Shown in pieces: positions 36,314-45,048 of a DNA stretch of 64,000 nucleotides. A program made the position numbers and the translations under genes. The stretch spans positions 62,001-126,000 of the forward strand of contig JAUJEA010000011.1 in NCBI GenBank assembly GCA_030442035.1. The letters are read 5' to 3'. This DNA comes from Splendidivirga corallicola. GTDB lineage: Bacteria > Bacteroidota > Bacteroidia > Cytophagales > Cyclobacteriaceae. Every line of letters starts with the position of its first letter. Within the stretch, counting starts at the first letter, position 1. The notes beneath the pieces are model-generated. The model searched no databases. It saw nothing but the letters and a program-made list of their open reading frames with translations, and was not told the DNA's origin.

Positions 36314-36458
36314 CGTCATCCCCGACGCAGCGGAGCGGAGATCGGGGATCTCCCAAAAGGAAGCACCATCAATCTTTTGAAAGCATGCCGTCTTTGTGGC
36401 TTGGCGCCAGGGGATTCCGGATATTTCTTTCGCTCACTCAAGAAATTTCGGAATGACG
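36314..36458. repeat. REP/BIME-like element between sigma and FecR genes
   Basis: The element is bounded by inverted CGTCAT (36314-36319) and ATGACG (36453-36458) and holds two internal hairpins. One pairs ATCCCCGA with TCGGGGAT. The other pairs ATTCCGGATATTTCTT with the imperfect AAGAAATTTCGGAAT. It is clearly more GC-rich than its surroundings. GTCATCCCCGACGC- and GTCATTCCG-type repeats are, from memory, widespread in Bacteroidota genomes. Confidence 0.7.
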
Positions 36459-36512
36459 ATAGTGTTATTTATTTAGAAAATGGGATTAAAAAATATAATT
36501 GAATGATCCGAG

Positions 36513-37106
36513 TCAGGAGAGTGCAATCAGCGCAATCAAAATGAAGGTCAGGTCTGCGTGTAATGAAAGGTAATTTCTGATATGCTGCATGGATTGATAC
36601 AAACTGACCTTCACAGTATTTTCAGAGATACTAAGTCTTTTTGCAATCTGACTGTAAGAATATCCTTCTTCTTTCCTTAGTTGAAAAATGACACTTCTTT
36701 GAGGCGGAAGTGAGGCTATGGCTTGTTTAGCCATTTTTTCAAAATCTGAATAGATCAAATCTTCTTCCGTTCTGTTATGAGAAATTTCAATACGGAACTT
36801 CAAATCATTGCCAAGTGAGCGTTCCTTTTGTATAGTTTTAAGCCTGGCTAGAATAAGATTTTTTGAGACTATAAAAAGATAATCTTTAAATGATTTGATC
36901 TCAGGAAGCTTCGTTCTGTTTTTCCAAACCTGTACAAAGGCCTGTTGAACAATATCATCAGCTTCCTCTTTGCTTCTTAACGTTCTGAATGCATAATGAA
37001 ATATGAAATCACCATAATTGTTGAATAACAATTCAAAGGATTCATGGGAACCTTTGCTTACAGAGGTCAGGATATTCTTTTCTGTATTTTGCTTCCCTTT
37101 CTGCAT
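36513..37106 (-). CDS. ECF RNA polymerase sigma factor (module 3)
   Basis: This 197-residue sigma factor has region 2 at about 20-90 (EEADDIVQQAFVQVWKNR) and region 4 at about 130-180 (YSYSQIAKRLSISENTVKVSL). It starts with ATG at 37106. The C-terminus is a hydrophobic tail (LTFILIALIALS) following region 4, as in the two other FecR-linked sigma factors. It should drive the SusC/SusD/GDPD operon when the FecR at 35208-36221 is triggered. No clear TAnnTTTG box was found in the 181 bp upstream. Confidence 0.94.
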   Translation of the reverse strand: MQKGKQNTEKNILTSVSKGSHESFELLFNNYGDFIFHYAFRTLRSKEEADDIVQQAFVQVWKNRTKLPEIKSFKDYLFIVSKNLILARLKTIQKERSLGNDLKFRIEISHNRTEEDLIYSDFEKMAKQAIASLPPQRSVIFQLRKEEGYSYSQIAKRLSISENTVKVSLYQSMQHIRNYLSLHADLTFILIALIALS

Positions 37107-37287
37107 TTTATTCTTTTAACTAAAGGCAAAATACTGATTTATTTCCATTTTTTCATCAATCCAAAATGTTAATAAATCATTATCAAATGTGGATCATGAG
37201 ATGATCAAACATCAAAATTGAAAACTTTGTTTTTTTCTTTTGGCAGGAAAACGAGAGCGTAAAGAAATAAAAAATCAGAGGCCTTGT

Positions 37288-38256
37288 TTAAACATTTTCC
37301 GGTAAAAAAACTTCCGCCATCATGCATCGCGCACTTCCACCACCCAGCGCTTCAATCGTATTTAAGGAACTATAAATAATAGGGCAATATTTATTGATTG
37401 CAGCTATTTGATCCTCCTCTAAAGAATTATAGGCTGCTGCTGACATGACCAGGTATTTTCTCCCATCTTTTGCCTGGACCTGGAGCATGTTACCTGCAAA
37501 ACGCTCCTTTTGCTCTTCACTGATGAAAATTACTTCCTTTCCACTTTCCTCCAAGGCATTGATCACGGCAGACTTTTCTTGTTCATCATCTATTGAATCT
37601 GCACAAAGAATAGCAAAACTGTCCGCTACACACATCATGACGTTGGTATGATAGATAGGCAGTCGTTCTCCATTAACGGTTTGATTAGCTGTGAATATCA
37701 CCGGTTTATAATCAAATTTTTTGCAAAACTCATTCAAGACATCCACATCGGTTCTCAATGAAACTGCGGCATAAACAAGCTTGTTTTCTCTATCCAGGAT
37801 CATGCTTCCGGTGCCTTCCAGAAATTTATCTCCGGACTCATGGTCTGTGAAATCCACGATTTCAGCAATACTGAAGTGATGATCATGTTCAAGTTTCTTC
37901 AAAATATCCGGTCGCCTTTCCAATCTACGATTTTCTGCATACATCGGATATAATCCCACACGGCCGTCCTCATGAAATGAGACCCAATTATTGGGAAATA
38001 TCGAGTCCGGAGTATCCGGTTGCGGCGTATCATCTACCACAATTACATTCACACCATGCTCCCTTAATATCTTTACAAAATCGTCAAATTCTTTTTGCGC
38101 ATTGGATTGTATCTTTTCCGGCGAAACTCCTTCCAGTATTCTTTGATAATAGTTATTTACAGCTGTTTGTTCGTTGAACCTGAATTGGACAGGTCGTATC
38201 ATTAAAATCGTGGAGGTAATTTGCTTCGCCATCTTCTGATCAAATTTTACATTCAT
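37288..38256 (-). CDS. Guanidino-group-modifying hydrolase, CtlX/arginine deiminase-like
   Basis: This amidinotransferase-superfamily enzyme is likely to act on citrulline, arginine or a related guanidino/ureido compound. I chose the ATG at 38254-38256 (322 residues) because it overlaps the TGA of the upstream gene as ATGA, indicating coupled translation. An earlier start at 38310 would overlap the neighbour by 58 bp. Superfamily features visible are IFPNNWVSFH (about 89), GTGSMILDR (about 146), the His in PIYHTNVMM (about 200) and a C-terminal catalytic Cys in GGGSARCMMAE (about 308). This matches the citrulline-utilisation hydrolase CtlX group best. No ornithine carbamoyltransferase or carbamate kinase gene is nearby, so it is not a standard ADI operon. 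Confidence 0.85.
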   Translation of the reverse strand: MNVKFDQKMAKQITSTILMIRPVQFRFNEQTAVNNYYQRILEGVSPEKIQSNAQKEFDDFVKILREHGVNVIVVDDTPQPDTPDSIFPNNWVSFHEDGRVGLYPMYAENRRLERRPDILKKLEHDHHFSIAEIVDFTDHESGDKFLEGTGSMILDRENKLVYAAVSLRTDVDVLNEFCKKFDYKPVIFTANQTVNGERLPIYHTNVMMCVADSFAILCADSIDDEQEKSAVINALEESGKEVIFISEEQKERFAGNMLQVQAKDGRKYLVMSAAAYNSLEEDQIAAINKYCPIIYSSLNTIEALGGGSARCMMAEVFLPENV

Positions 38257-39167
38257 AGTCTTAGTAAAGGAAGGGTCGAACACCTCAACAAACCTTCCAT
38301 CTTGGCACATTCGCTGTATTGAATTTCTTCAACCGTAAAACCGCGATCTCTCAATTCGTTGTTCAATCTGGTAAAATTCCTTTCGGAGACAACGATAGAA
38401 GGGCTTATGGAAAAAACATTGGAGCACATATTATACATTTCTTCACGGTCAATTTCAATGACATTATCACTTCCAAAATAATCCATGAGGAAATGATAAT
38501 CTTCCACCTTTTTAAATCCTCCCTTGTAAACAATGGCTTGATGGTCACCCACAGGCTGGAAACAACAATCCAGATGTAGTGCATTCTCCTTGGGATCAGT
38601 ATCAGATTTATTCAGTTCAAAAGCTTTTACTTCTCTTCCGGGAAAAGCTTCTTTAAGGAAATCCACTGCTGCTTTGTTGGTTCTGCTTACTTCATACCTG
38701 TTAAAATCTTCCTCTTCAGAATAACCAATGAACAAAAATTCATTCCAAGGCATTACATCTCCACCTTCCATTCTTGCTATTTCAGGTACTTCAATTAAGC
38801 TATCAGGTACTATCTGATCCACGATGCAATCAATGCCTTCCAGTTCCCTGGTACGTTTTTCCAGAATATTGGGACGAACAAATTTATTATCGATCACAAA
38901 CCCAATATCTCTTGAAAATATCTGATTACAATTTTCGATGTTTTGAGGCCGGTATACTTCAACATCATGCTTCTTCAGAACTTCGGCGAATCCTTCCATT
39001 TCTGCTTTAAGATCTGCTTCTTTGGGAAATGTACCATTGAAGATATGTTCTTTGGATTTTGGATCGTAAGCCCATTCAGGATCCGGAGTTCCTCCGAAAC
39101 TGTCGGCTATTCCTAAAATAACGGATTTCAACCTCCCAGTTTCATTTTTGATATCAATATTGAGCAT
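38253..39167 (-). CDS. Amidinotransferase/dimethylarginine dimethylaminohydrolase-like enzyme
   Basis: This second member of the same superfamily has 304 residues from the ATG at 39165-39167. An ATG at 39194 is rejected because it lies on top of the predicted -7 box (39192-39199). Catalytic elements visible are FSRDIGFVI (about 84), ARMEGGDVM (about 131), HLDCCFQPVG (about 193) and the nucleophile Cys near the end in GLLRCSTLP. These fit arginine deiminase-type or dimethylargininase-type chemistry that hydrolyses a guanidino group. Which substrate is used is not clear from motifs. It is the first gene of a two-gene operon, overlaps the next gene by 4 bp, and is divergent from arginine decarboxylase, all consistent with arginine or polyamine metabolism. 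Confidence 0.87.
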   Translation of the reverse strand: MLNIDIKNETGRLKSVILGIADSFGGTPDPEWAYDPKSKEHIFNGTFPKEADLKAEMEGFAEVLKKHDVEVYRPQNIENCNQIFSRDIGFVIDNKFVRPNILEKRTRELEGIDCIVDQIVPDSLIEVPEIARMEGGDVMPWNEFLFIGYSEEEDFNRYEVSRTNKAAVDFLKEAFPGREVKAFELNKSDTDPKENALHLDCCFQPVGDHQAIVYKGGFKKVEDYHFLMDYFGSDNVIEIDREEMYNMCSNVFSISPSIVVSERNFTRLNNELRDRGFTVEEIQYSECAKMEGLLRCSTLPLLRL

Positions 39168-39191
39168 GTTGTTGTTTATCTTTAAGATCGC

Positions 39192-39224
39192 CAAAGATAA
39201 TTACTGAAGTTTGTATTGCACAAA
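39192..39224 (-). promoter_or_regulatory. Bacteroidota-type promoter for the guanidino-hydrolase operon
   Basis: On the minus strand TTTG (39221-39224) and TATCTTTG (39192-39199) are 21 bp apart, matching the TTTG...TAnnTTTG consensus. Transcription would start about 39185, giving a leader of about 18 nt to the chosen ATG at 39167. This placement decides between two possible starts. Confidence 0.6.
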
Positions 39225-39368
39225 TTCTCTATCGATTTATTGGTCCAAATATCTTTGAAAAGAAGAGAAGTGGAATGAAATTTTATAACATTCTATATTG
39301 ATTTATATTCTTTTTTATTCCATAATTGCATCGCTAAAAAAGTTGATATTTCTTTATGACTTAAATTA

Positions 39369-40757
39369 ATGAAAAGTTATGCTGATTTAATCGACCAGAC
39401 GTTCGATTTCCCCAATGACGAATTTCATGTGAAGGACAATGAATTGTACTTTCACAATGTGCGACTTACAGAAATTATTAAGCAATACGGCACTCCCCTT
39501 AAATTAACCTATTTACCTAAAATTGGTCAGAACATTCAAAAGGCTAAAAAACTTTTTGAAGGTGCCATTTCAAAAAATAAATACAAGGGGTCTTACACTT
39601 ACTGCTATTGCACAAAATCCTCCCATTTTGAATTCGTACTGGATCAGGTGGTGAAAAATGGGGCGCATATTGAAACTTCTTCTGCATTTGATATACCTAT
39701 TGTCAAAAAGCTTTATGAAAAAGGGCAGATAGACAAAGATTTCTACATATTGTGTAACGGATTTAAAAGGCCTTTATACACAGATTATATCGTAGATCTG
39801 ATCAACCAGGGTTTCAAAAACTGCATTCCTATACTCGATAATATGAAGGAATTTGACATTTACAATGATCGTGTCGACAATGAATTCCAGATAGGTATCA
39901 GAGTGGCGGCAGACGAGGAGCCCAATTTCGAATTTTACACTTCCCGTCTTGGGATCCGGTATAAGGATATTAATGATTTCTATCTTTCAACCATTCAACC
40001 AAATAAAAAGGCTAAGCTCAAAATGCTTCATTTTTTCATCAATACAGGCATTAAGGATACTGCTTATTATTGGAGTGAGCTCAGCAGGTTCATGTATAAG
40101 TATTGCGATTTGAAGAAGGTATGCCCGGAGCTGGATACCATAGATATTGGTGGTGGTTTCCCAATTAAAACCTCATTACATTTTGAATTTGACTATGAGT
40201 ATATAACAGATCAAATAGTTCAAAATATACAATGGATCTGTAATAAAAATCATGTGCCAACACCCAACATAATAACTGAATTTGGCACTTATACGGTTGG
40301 GGAAAGCGGAGCAGTGCTGTATTCCGTATTGGATAGGAAACTCCAAAATGACAAAGAGCTTTGGTACATGATCGACGGTTCTTTTATAACACATTTACCG
40401 GATATCTGGGGAGTAAACCAAAAGTTCATCATGTTACCTGTTAACCAATGGGACGATAATTTTCATAAGGTGAATATCGGCGGACTTACCTGTGACAGCA
40501 TGGATTATTACAACTCCGAAGCCCACTCTTCGGAAGTATTTTTACCCATTGCAAACAATGGTGGTCAGTTATACATAGGGTTTTTTCATACAGGTGCCTA
40601 CCAGGAGTCTCTTGGTGGCTATGGTGGAATTCAACATTGTTTGATTCCGGCTCCGAAACATGTGATCATTGACAAACATGAAAATGGCAAGGTCCATAGT
40701 TATTTGTTCAATGAGGATCAAAGCAGTGAATCGATGCTAAAAACTTTGGGTTATTAA
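39369..40757 (+). CDS. speA: Arginine decarboxylase-type fold III PLP enzyme (short Bacteroidota form)
   Basis: This 462-residue protein has an alanine-racemase-like barrel and a C-terminal beta domain. The Schiff-base Lys is at about 83 (YCTKSSHF), the PLP-phosphate glycine loop at about 262 (DIGGGFP), EFGTYTVGESG follows at about 300, and the active-site Cys is in a CDSMD motif at about 380. It should convert arginine to agmatine for polyamine synthesis. It is much shorter than the ~630-residue SpeA of proteobacteria, lacking the extra inserted and C-terminal domains, as usual in this phylum. It is divergent from two guanidino-acting hydrolases. Ornithine or another basic amino acid as substrate cannot be excluded. 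Confidence 0.85.
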   Translation: MKSYADLIDQTFDFPNDEFHVKDNELYFHNVRLTEIIKQYGTPLKLTYLPKIGQNIQKAKKLFEGAISKNKYKGSYTYCYCTKSSHFEFVLDQVVKNGAHIETSSAFDIPIVKKLYEKGQIDKDFYILCNGFKRPLYTDYIVDLINQGFKNCIPILDNMKEFDIYNDRVDNEFQIGIRVAADEEPNFEFYTSRLGIRYKDINDFYLSTIQPNKKAKLKMLHFFINTGIKDTAYYWSELSRFMYKYCDLKKVCPELDTIDIGGGFPIKTSLHFEFDYEYITDQIVQNIQWICNKNHVPTPNIITEFGTYTVGESGAVLYSVLDRKLQNDKELWYMIDGSFITHLPDIWGVNQKFIMLPVNQWDDNFHKVNIGGLTCDSMDYYNSEAHSSEVFLPIANNGGQLYIGFFHTGAYQESLGGYGGIQHCLIPAPKHVIIDKHENGKVHSYLFNEDQSSESMLKTLGY

Positions 40758-40781
40758 AGTCAAATTCCCCGGATCAATCGA

Positions 40782-41618
40782 TCATAACATCGTTCCACAT
40801 CTTTTGCAATACTGGGCATCTATATCATGAAGGTCTAGCTGGCATTTGGGGCACTTCTTAGGGGTAGGTCTTTTCCTGTTTGCCTGGGATATCTCAGCTG
40901 TTACAATTCCCGTTGGTACGGCTATGATGGCATATCCCATGAGCATAATGAACGATGCCAGCGCCTGACCGATAACTGTTTGAGGTGCAATGTCTCCATA
41001 GCCCACTGTGGTCAATGTCACAATTGCCCAATAGACGCTTCGAGGAATGCTGGAAAATCCGTTTTCCTCACCTTCAATAAGATACATAACCGTACCGCAA
41101 ATGATAACGGTGATCATTACCGCTCCAAAAAAAACGATTATTTTATATCGGGATGCAAACAAAGCATTCATCAATAGCCGGCCCTCTCCTGTATAACGGA
41201 CTAATTTTAATATCCGGAAAACACGAAGCAATCGGATAGTACGGATCACCAGGAGATATTGTCCACCTACAAAGACAATGCTTAAATATGTCGGAATAAC
41301 CGAAAGGAAATCAATAATGCCATAAAAACTAAAAATGTATCGAACGGTTCTGTCGATGACCACAATACGTAAAATATATTCAATGGTGAATAAAATGGTA
41401 AAGCACCATTCCATGATGCGGAGAACATTACCATACCGGTCTTTAATAAATGAAACACTTTCCAGCATGACAATCAACACGCTCAATAAAATCACCCACA
41501 ACAATACAACATCAAAAGCCTTTCCTGCCGGTGTATCATGTTCAAAAATAATTTTATAGAGTTTCCTTCGCCACGGACTCCAATGCAGATTCTTGCTTTC
41601 GATTTCAGATACGCTCAT
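40782..41618 (-). CDS. Voltage-gated-type potassium channel with C-terminal zinc ribbon
   Basis: This 278-residue six-helix ion-channel subunit has an S4 segment with spaced arginines (RTIRLLRVFRILKLVR, about 125-140) and the K+ selectivity filter TTVGYGDIAP at about 210. A pore-lining S6 follows. The cytoplasmic tail ends in a four-cysteine zinc ribbon (CPKCQLDL and YCKRCG, about 253-275), in place of the more usual RCK domain. It would form tetramers and conduct K+ across the inner membrane. The neighbouring TrkH/TrkA genes support a role in potassium balance. The zinc ribbon might mediate assembly or regulation. Confidence 0.92.
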   Translation of the reverse strand: MSVSEIESKNLHWSPWRRKLYKIIFEHDTPAGKAFDVVLLWVILLSVLIVMLESVSFIKDRYGNVLRIMEWCFTILFTIEYILRIVVIDRTVRYIFSFYGIIDFLSVIPTYLSIVFVGGQYLLVIRTIRLLRVFRILKLVRYTGEGRLLMNALFASRYKIIVFFGAVMITVIICGTVMYLIEGEENGFSSIPRSVYWAIVTLTTVGYGDIAPQTVIGQALASFIMLMGYAIIAVPTGIVTAEISQANRKRPTPKKCPKCQLDLHDIDAQYCKRCGTML

Positions 41619-41720
41619 TGTTTGAATGAAGTGATTTCCTGATTCCGGCTTAAATTAATAAAAATTTGTCAGGCTCAATAATCAAAGGGGATTTTGCCAT
41701 GTTATGGGTCCAGACTTGCC

Positions 41721-43175
41721 TCAATACCTTCTCCAAAAATAAGGTGTGAATAACATCATCACCGTGAACAGCTCAAGTCTTCCCATGAGCATCAGAAAAG
41801 ATAGAAACCATTTGCCGATGCCCGGAAGATGGGAAAAATTATCAACCGGCCCAACGGAACCAAGGCCAGGTCCAATATTACCAAGCGAAGTTGCTACGGA
41901 ACCAATGGCCGTTTCAAAATCTACCCCAATCCATGACATGACTACAACACCTGTAGCAAAAACAGACATATAGATCATAATAAAGGCCAGCACATTGTAG
42001 GTTATTTCCTGATTAATTGCCTTTCTATTCAGGCGCACAGGAATAACAGCTGAGGGATGCATTTGACGTTTGAGTTCCAGAAAGCTATTCTTGAAAAGTA
42101 CGATGTGCCGGACAATTTTAACACCTCCGGCAGTAGACCCCGCAGAAGCCCCTATAAACATCATGATAAATATAAGCGCTGTCACAAAGAAGCCCCATGA
42201 AGTATAGTCAGCAGAAACATAACCTGTTGTTGTGATGATTGCCACTACTTGAAAAAGCGAATCGCGAAAAGACTTTTCAAGACCATTATCCGTATTGAAA
42301 AAAACTGATATGACAATAATCAATGTGAAGATCCCAATGATATAAATATATTTTCTAAACTCTTCATTTCTCCAGACCCTCTTCAGGTTCCCTTTTAATC
42401 CGAAGTAGGTTAAAGTAAAATTCGTGCCAGCCAAAAACATAAATACAATGATTACATATTGCACGTAGGGTGTGAATTCAGCCGCACTTGAATTTTTAGT
42501 AGAAAATCCACCGGTAGCCATGGTGGTCAGGCTATGGTTCAATGCATCAAAAAAAGGCATCCCTCCCAAGAGCAAGAGGATCAGTTCTGCAACAGTCAAT
42601 CCAAGATAGATGTACCACAATCTCTGGGCTGTTTCCTTAATTCTTGGCTTAAGTTTATCAGGAGCAATGCCGGGTGCCTCGGCAACGAAAAGCTGCATTC
42701 CTCCAATACCTAGAATTGGTAATATAGCAACCGTCAACACAATGATACCCATGCCTCCGATCCATTGTGTGAGGCTTCTCCATAGTAATATGCCGCTTGG
42801 AACTGCTTCTATATCGTTCAAAATAGAGGCGCCGGTCGTAGTAAAACCTGAAATCGTTTCAAAAAAGGCATCTGTAAAACTTGGAATGGAACCACTCAAA
42901 ATATAGGGAAGTGTTCCAAAGAGAGACATAACCAACCAACCAGAGGTAACGATAAGGTATCCGTCCCTCTTCCTTAATTCCTTGTTGGTTGAGTTTTTAG
43001 TTTTTAACCAAACAGCAAGGCCTGCACCGAACGTAATCAAAGCAGAGATCAATAATGCCCACCAATCTTTTCCTCCTAAAAAAATGGAAAATACAAGGCA
43101 GAAAAACATAAAAATGCTACTGAGCATTAAAAGAAGACCCAAGATATTGATGATGATCCTGAAATTAAACTTCAT
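41721..43175 (-). CDS. trkH: TrkH-family potassium uptake protein
   Basis: I chose the Met at 43173-43175 (484 residues, MKFNFRII), which begins just before the first membrane helix. An earlier start at 43271 would overlap trkA by 47 bp. The four repeated M1-P-M2 units contain the filter glycines, visible as ETISGFTTTGASIL, TTMATGGFST, IITTTGYVSA and SLGNIGPGLG. The QWIGGMGII and ASAGSTAGGVKIVRH motifs are family hallmarks. It forms the membrane pore of the Trk K+ uptake system with the TrkA gating ring encoded 49 bp upstream on the same strand. Confidence 0.95.
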   Translation of the reverse strand: MKFNFRIIINILGLLLMLSSIFMFFCLVFSIFLGGKDWWALLISALITFGAGLAVWLKTKNSTNKELRKRDGYLIVTSGWLVMSLFGTLPYILSGSIPSFTDAFFETISGFTTTGASILNDIEAVPSGILLWRSLTQWIGGMGIIVLTVAILPILGIGGMQLFVAEAPGIAPDKLKPRIKETAQRLWYIYLGLTVAELILLLLGGMPFFDALNHSLTTMATGGFSTKNSSAAEFTPYVQYVIIVFMFLAGTNFTLTYFGLKGNLKRVWRNEEFRKYIYIIGIFTLIIVISVFFNTDNGLEKSFRDSLFQVVAIITTTGYVSADYTSWGFFVTALIFIMMFIGASAGSTAGGVKIVRHIVLFKNSFLELKRQMHPSAVIPVRLNRKAINQEITYNVLAFIMIYMSVFATGVVVMSWIGVDFETAIGSVATSLGNIGPGLGSVGPVDNFSHLPGIGKWFLSFLMLMGRLELFTVMMLFTPYFWRRY

Positions 43176-43224
43176 CTGCCTGAAGGGAATGATCTTAAAG
43201 AATTGACTTGCATAGCATAAAGTT

Positions 43225-44565
43225 CTATTTAAAGAAGGATTCCACTTTATTAATACATTGTGGCCTTGCAAGGACTACAACACGGTCTTTGGCCTGGAAC
43301 TGAAAGTTACCTAAGGTCACATGACCAACACCCCTCCGGATCACTCCTCCAATGATAGCTGAATCAGGGAAATCCAGATCTTTCAGTTCTTTTTGGGTGA
43401 TCATCGAGTTAGCCTGAACCTCAAACTCTAATATTTCGGCATCTACCCCATGTATACTGGTCAAAGAGAGCACTTCTCCTTTTCTTATATATCTGAAAAT
43501 AAAATTAGCTGCGATCAATTTTTTATTGATCATCGTGTCAACCCCAATGTTTTGAGAGATCTGAATGTAATCAATGTTCTCAACAAGCGAGATGGTCTTT
43601 CGGACCTGATGATTTTTTGCTACCAGGCAGGAAATGATGTTAGTCTCAGAATTACCGGTTACAGCAATGAAGGCATCCATTTCATTAATACCTTCATCTT
43701 CCAACAAATTAATATCCCTTCCATCCCCATTGATCACCAAGGTTTCCTTTAACTTATCGGCTAACTGAAAAGCCTTGTTTTTATCTTTCTCAATTAATTT
43801 GACGTTGTATTTTTTGCTGAGCCTTCTTGCAGCATTGATACCAACCTTACTGCCACCGAGGATCATGATATTTTTTATTTCGGACCGCTCTTTTCCCGAC
43901 AAATGGATTACTCGGTCCACACCATCCGGTTGGGCAATAAAATAAGCATGATCATTTACCATAAACCTATTAGTTCCCCTGGGAATGATGGTTTCATTGT
44001 CACGAAGAATAGCCACTGTCACAAAATTATGTTCTGTGTTGAGCGAGGCGGCCTCTGCCATTGTTTTATTATGTAAAGGGCTATTCTCATCAATGGTAAC
44101 ACCAATCATGGAAAGCATGCCTTTACTAAAATCAAAAGTATCCGTAATGGCTGTTTCTTTTAACAGTCGCTGGATCTCTTTTGCAGCAAGGGACTCCGGA
44201 GATATGATCTCGTCAATACCTATATTTCTAAGATCAAGTTTGTCCTTACTATGCAGGTATTCTGTATTTTCTATCCTGGCAACGGTTCTTTTAGCTCCCA
44301 GATTTTTTGCGATGATCGAAGTGGCAATATTGGTTTCTTCCGTTGAAGTTGCTGATATGAGCAAATCTGCCTTACTTACGTTGGCTTCTTCAAGTACTCT
44401 GTAGGAGGTGGAGTTACCGTTGACTGTGGCTACATCCAAATGACCGGCTGCATAATTGAGCTTTTCGCTATCTCTGTCTATCAGAACAATATCGTGTTCC
44501 TCGTATGATAAAAGCTTGGCAATATGAAATCCTACTTCCCCGGCTCCTGCTATAATGATCCTCAT
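43225..44565 (-). CDS. trkA: Trk system NAD-binding regulatory subunit TrkA
   Basis: This 446-residue cytosolic protein is made of two RCK units. Each has a Rossmann TrkA_N domain (IIIAGAGEVGFH at residue 2 and IMILGGSKVGI at about 233) followed by a TrkA_C domain (about 140-222 and 365-446). It binds NAD(H)/nucleotides and gates the TrkH pore. Length and layout are standard for full-length TrkA. It is the first gene of a trkA-trkH operon with its own TAnnTTTG promoter 35 bp upstream. Confidence 0.96.
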   Translation of the reverse strand: MRIIIAGAGEVGFHIAKLLSYEEHDIVLIDRDSEKLNYAAGHLDVATVNGNSTSYRVLEEANVSKADLLISATSTEETNIATSIIAKNLGAKRTVARIENTEYLHSKDKLDLRNIGIDEIISPESLAAKEIQRLLKETAITDTFDFSKGMLSMIGVTIDENSPLHNKTMAEAASLNTEHNFVTVAILRDNETIIPRGTNRFMVNDHAYFIAQPDGVDRVIHLSGKERSEIKNIMILGGSKVGINAARRLSKKYNVKLIEKDKNKAFQLADKLKETLVINGDGRDINLLEDEGINEMDAFIAVTGNSETNIISCLVAKNHQVRKTISLVENIDYIQISQNIGVDTMINKKLIAANFIFRYIRKGEVLSLTSIHGVDAEILEFEVQANSMITQKELKDLDFPDSAIIGGVIRRGVGHVTLGNFQFQAKDRVVVLARPQCINKVESFFK

Positions 44566-44599
44566 GGGAACTGTTGTGTTTCAATAAAAATGTTGGGTA

Positions 44600-44607
44600 C
44601 AAATATA
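44600..44607 (-). promoter_or_regulatory. Putative -7 box for trkA
   Basis: The minus-strand sequence is TATATTTG, matching TAnnTTTG, 35 bp before the trkA ATG. A -33 TTTG at the right spacing is not clear, so this is moderate evidence. Confidence 0.45.
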
Positions 44608-44727
44608 AACCCTTTCTATAATAATCATAGGGCTAGGTATTTTTTTAACAGGGCATTACATTCATCAAAAGGATTATGAAATCAGCTATTTTGTGATTAT
44701 AATTAATGATAACCAAACAACCACATT

Positions 44728-45048
44728 GTGCCATTATACAATTTAGACAATATAGCTGAAAAAGAACTTCTGCCTGGTTTTTTTGCTAAACTAATACATG
44801 GAGAAAATTTGACAACAGCTCATTTCAGAGTAACTCAGGGTGCCGAGCTTCCGGAACATGCGCATCATCATGAACAGATCTCGCGCGTATTAAGCGGGAG
44901 ATTTCAATTAACGGTAGGGGACCATACGGAAGTTATGGAACCTGGTAAAGTGTATGTGATCCCATCCAATGTACCTCATTCCGGAAAGGCACTCAGCGAT
45001 TGTATTATTATGGATGTGTTCTCACCTGCACGAGAGGATTATAAGTAG
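44728..45048 (+). CDS. Small cupin-domain protein
   Basis: This 106-residue single-domain cupin starts with GTG at 44728. Metal-binding motif 1 is HAHHHEQISRVLSG (about 45-58) and motif 2 is PSNVPHSG (about 86-93). These provide the His/Glu set typical of a mononuclear metal site. It is a stand-alone gene, divergent from trkA. Such proteins can be dioxygenases, isomerases or ligand sensors, and the sequence does not say which. Confidence 0.85.
   Translation: MPLYNLDNIAEKELLPGFFAKLIHGENLTTAHFRVTQGAELPEHAHHHEQISRVLSGRFQLTVGDHTEVMEPGKVYVIPSNVPHSGKALSDCIIMDVFSPAREDYK

Noticed and set aside
36314-36458. A transcription terminator after the sigma gene
   Set aside because: Two GC-rich hairpins bounded by CGTCAT/ATGACG fit a REP/BIME element better, and no U-run follows.
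37288-39167. Arginine deiminase (arcABC-type) operon
   Set aside because: No ornithine carbamoyltransferase or carbamate kinase gene is present and the motifs fit CtlX/dimethylargininase-like groups better.
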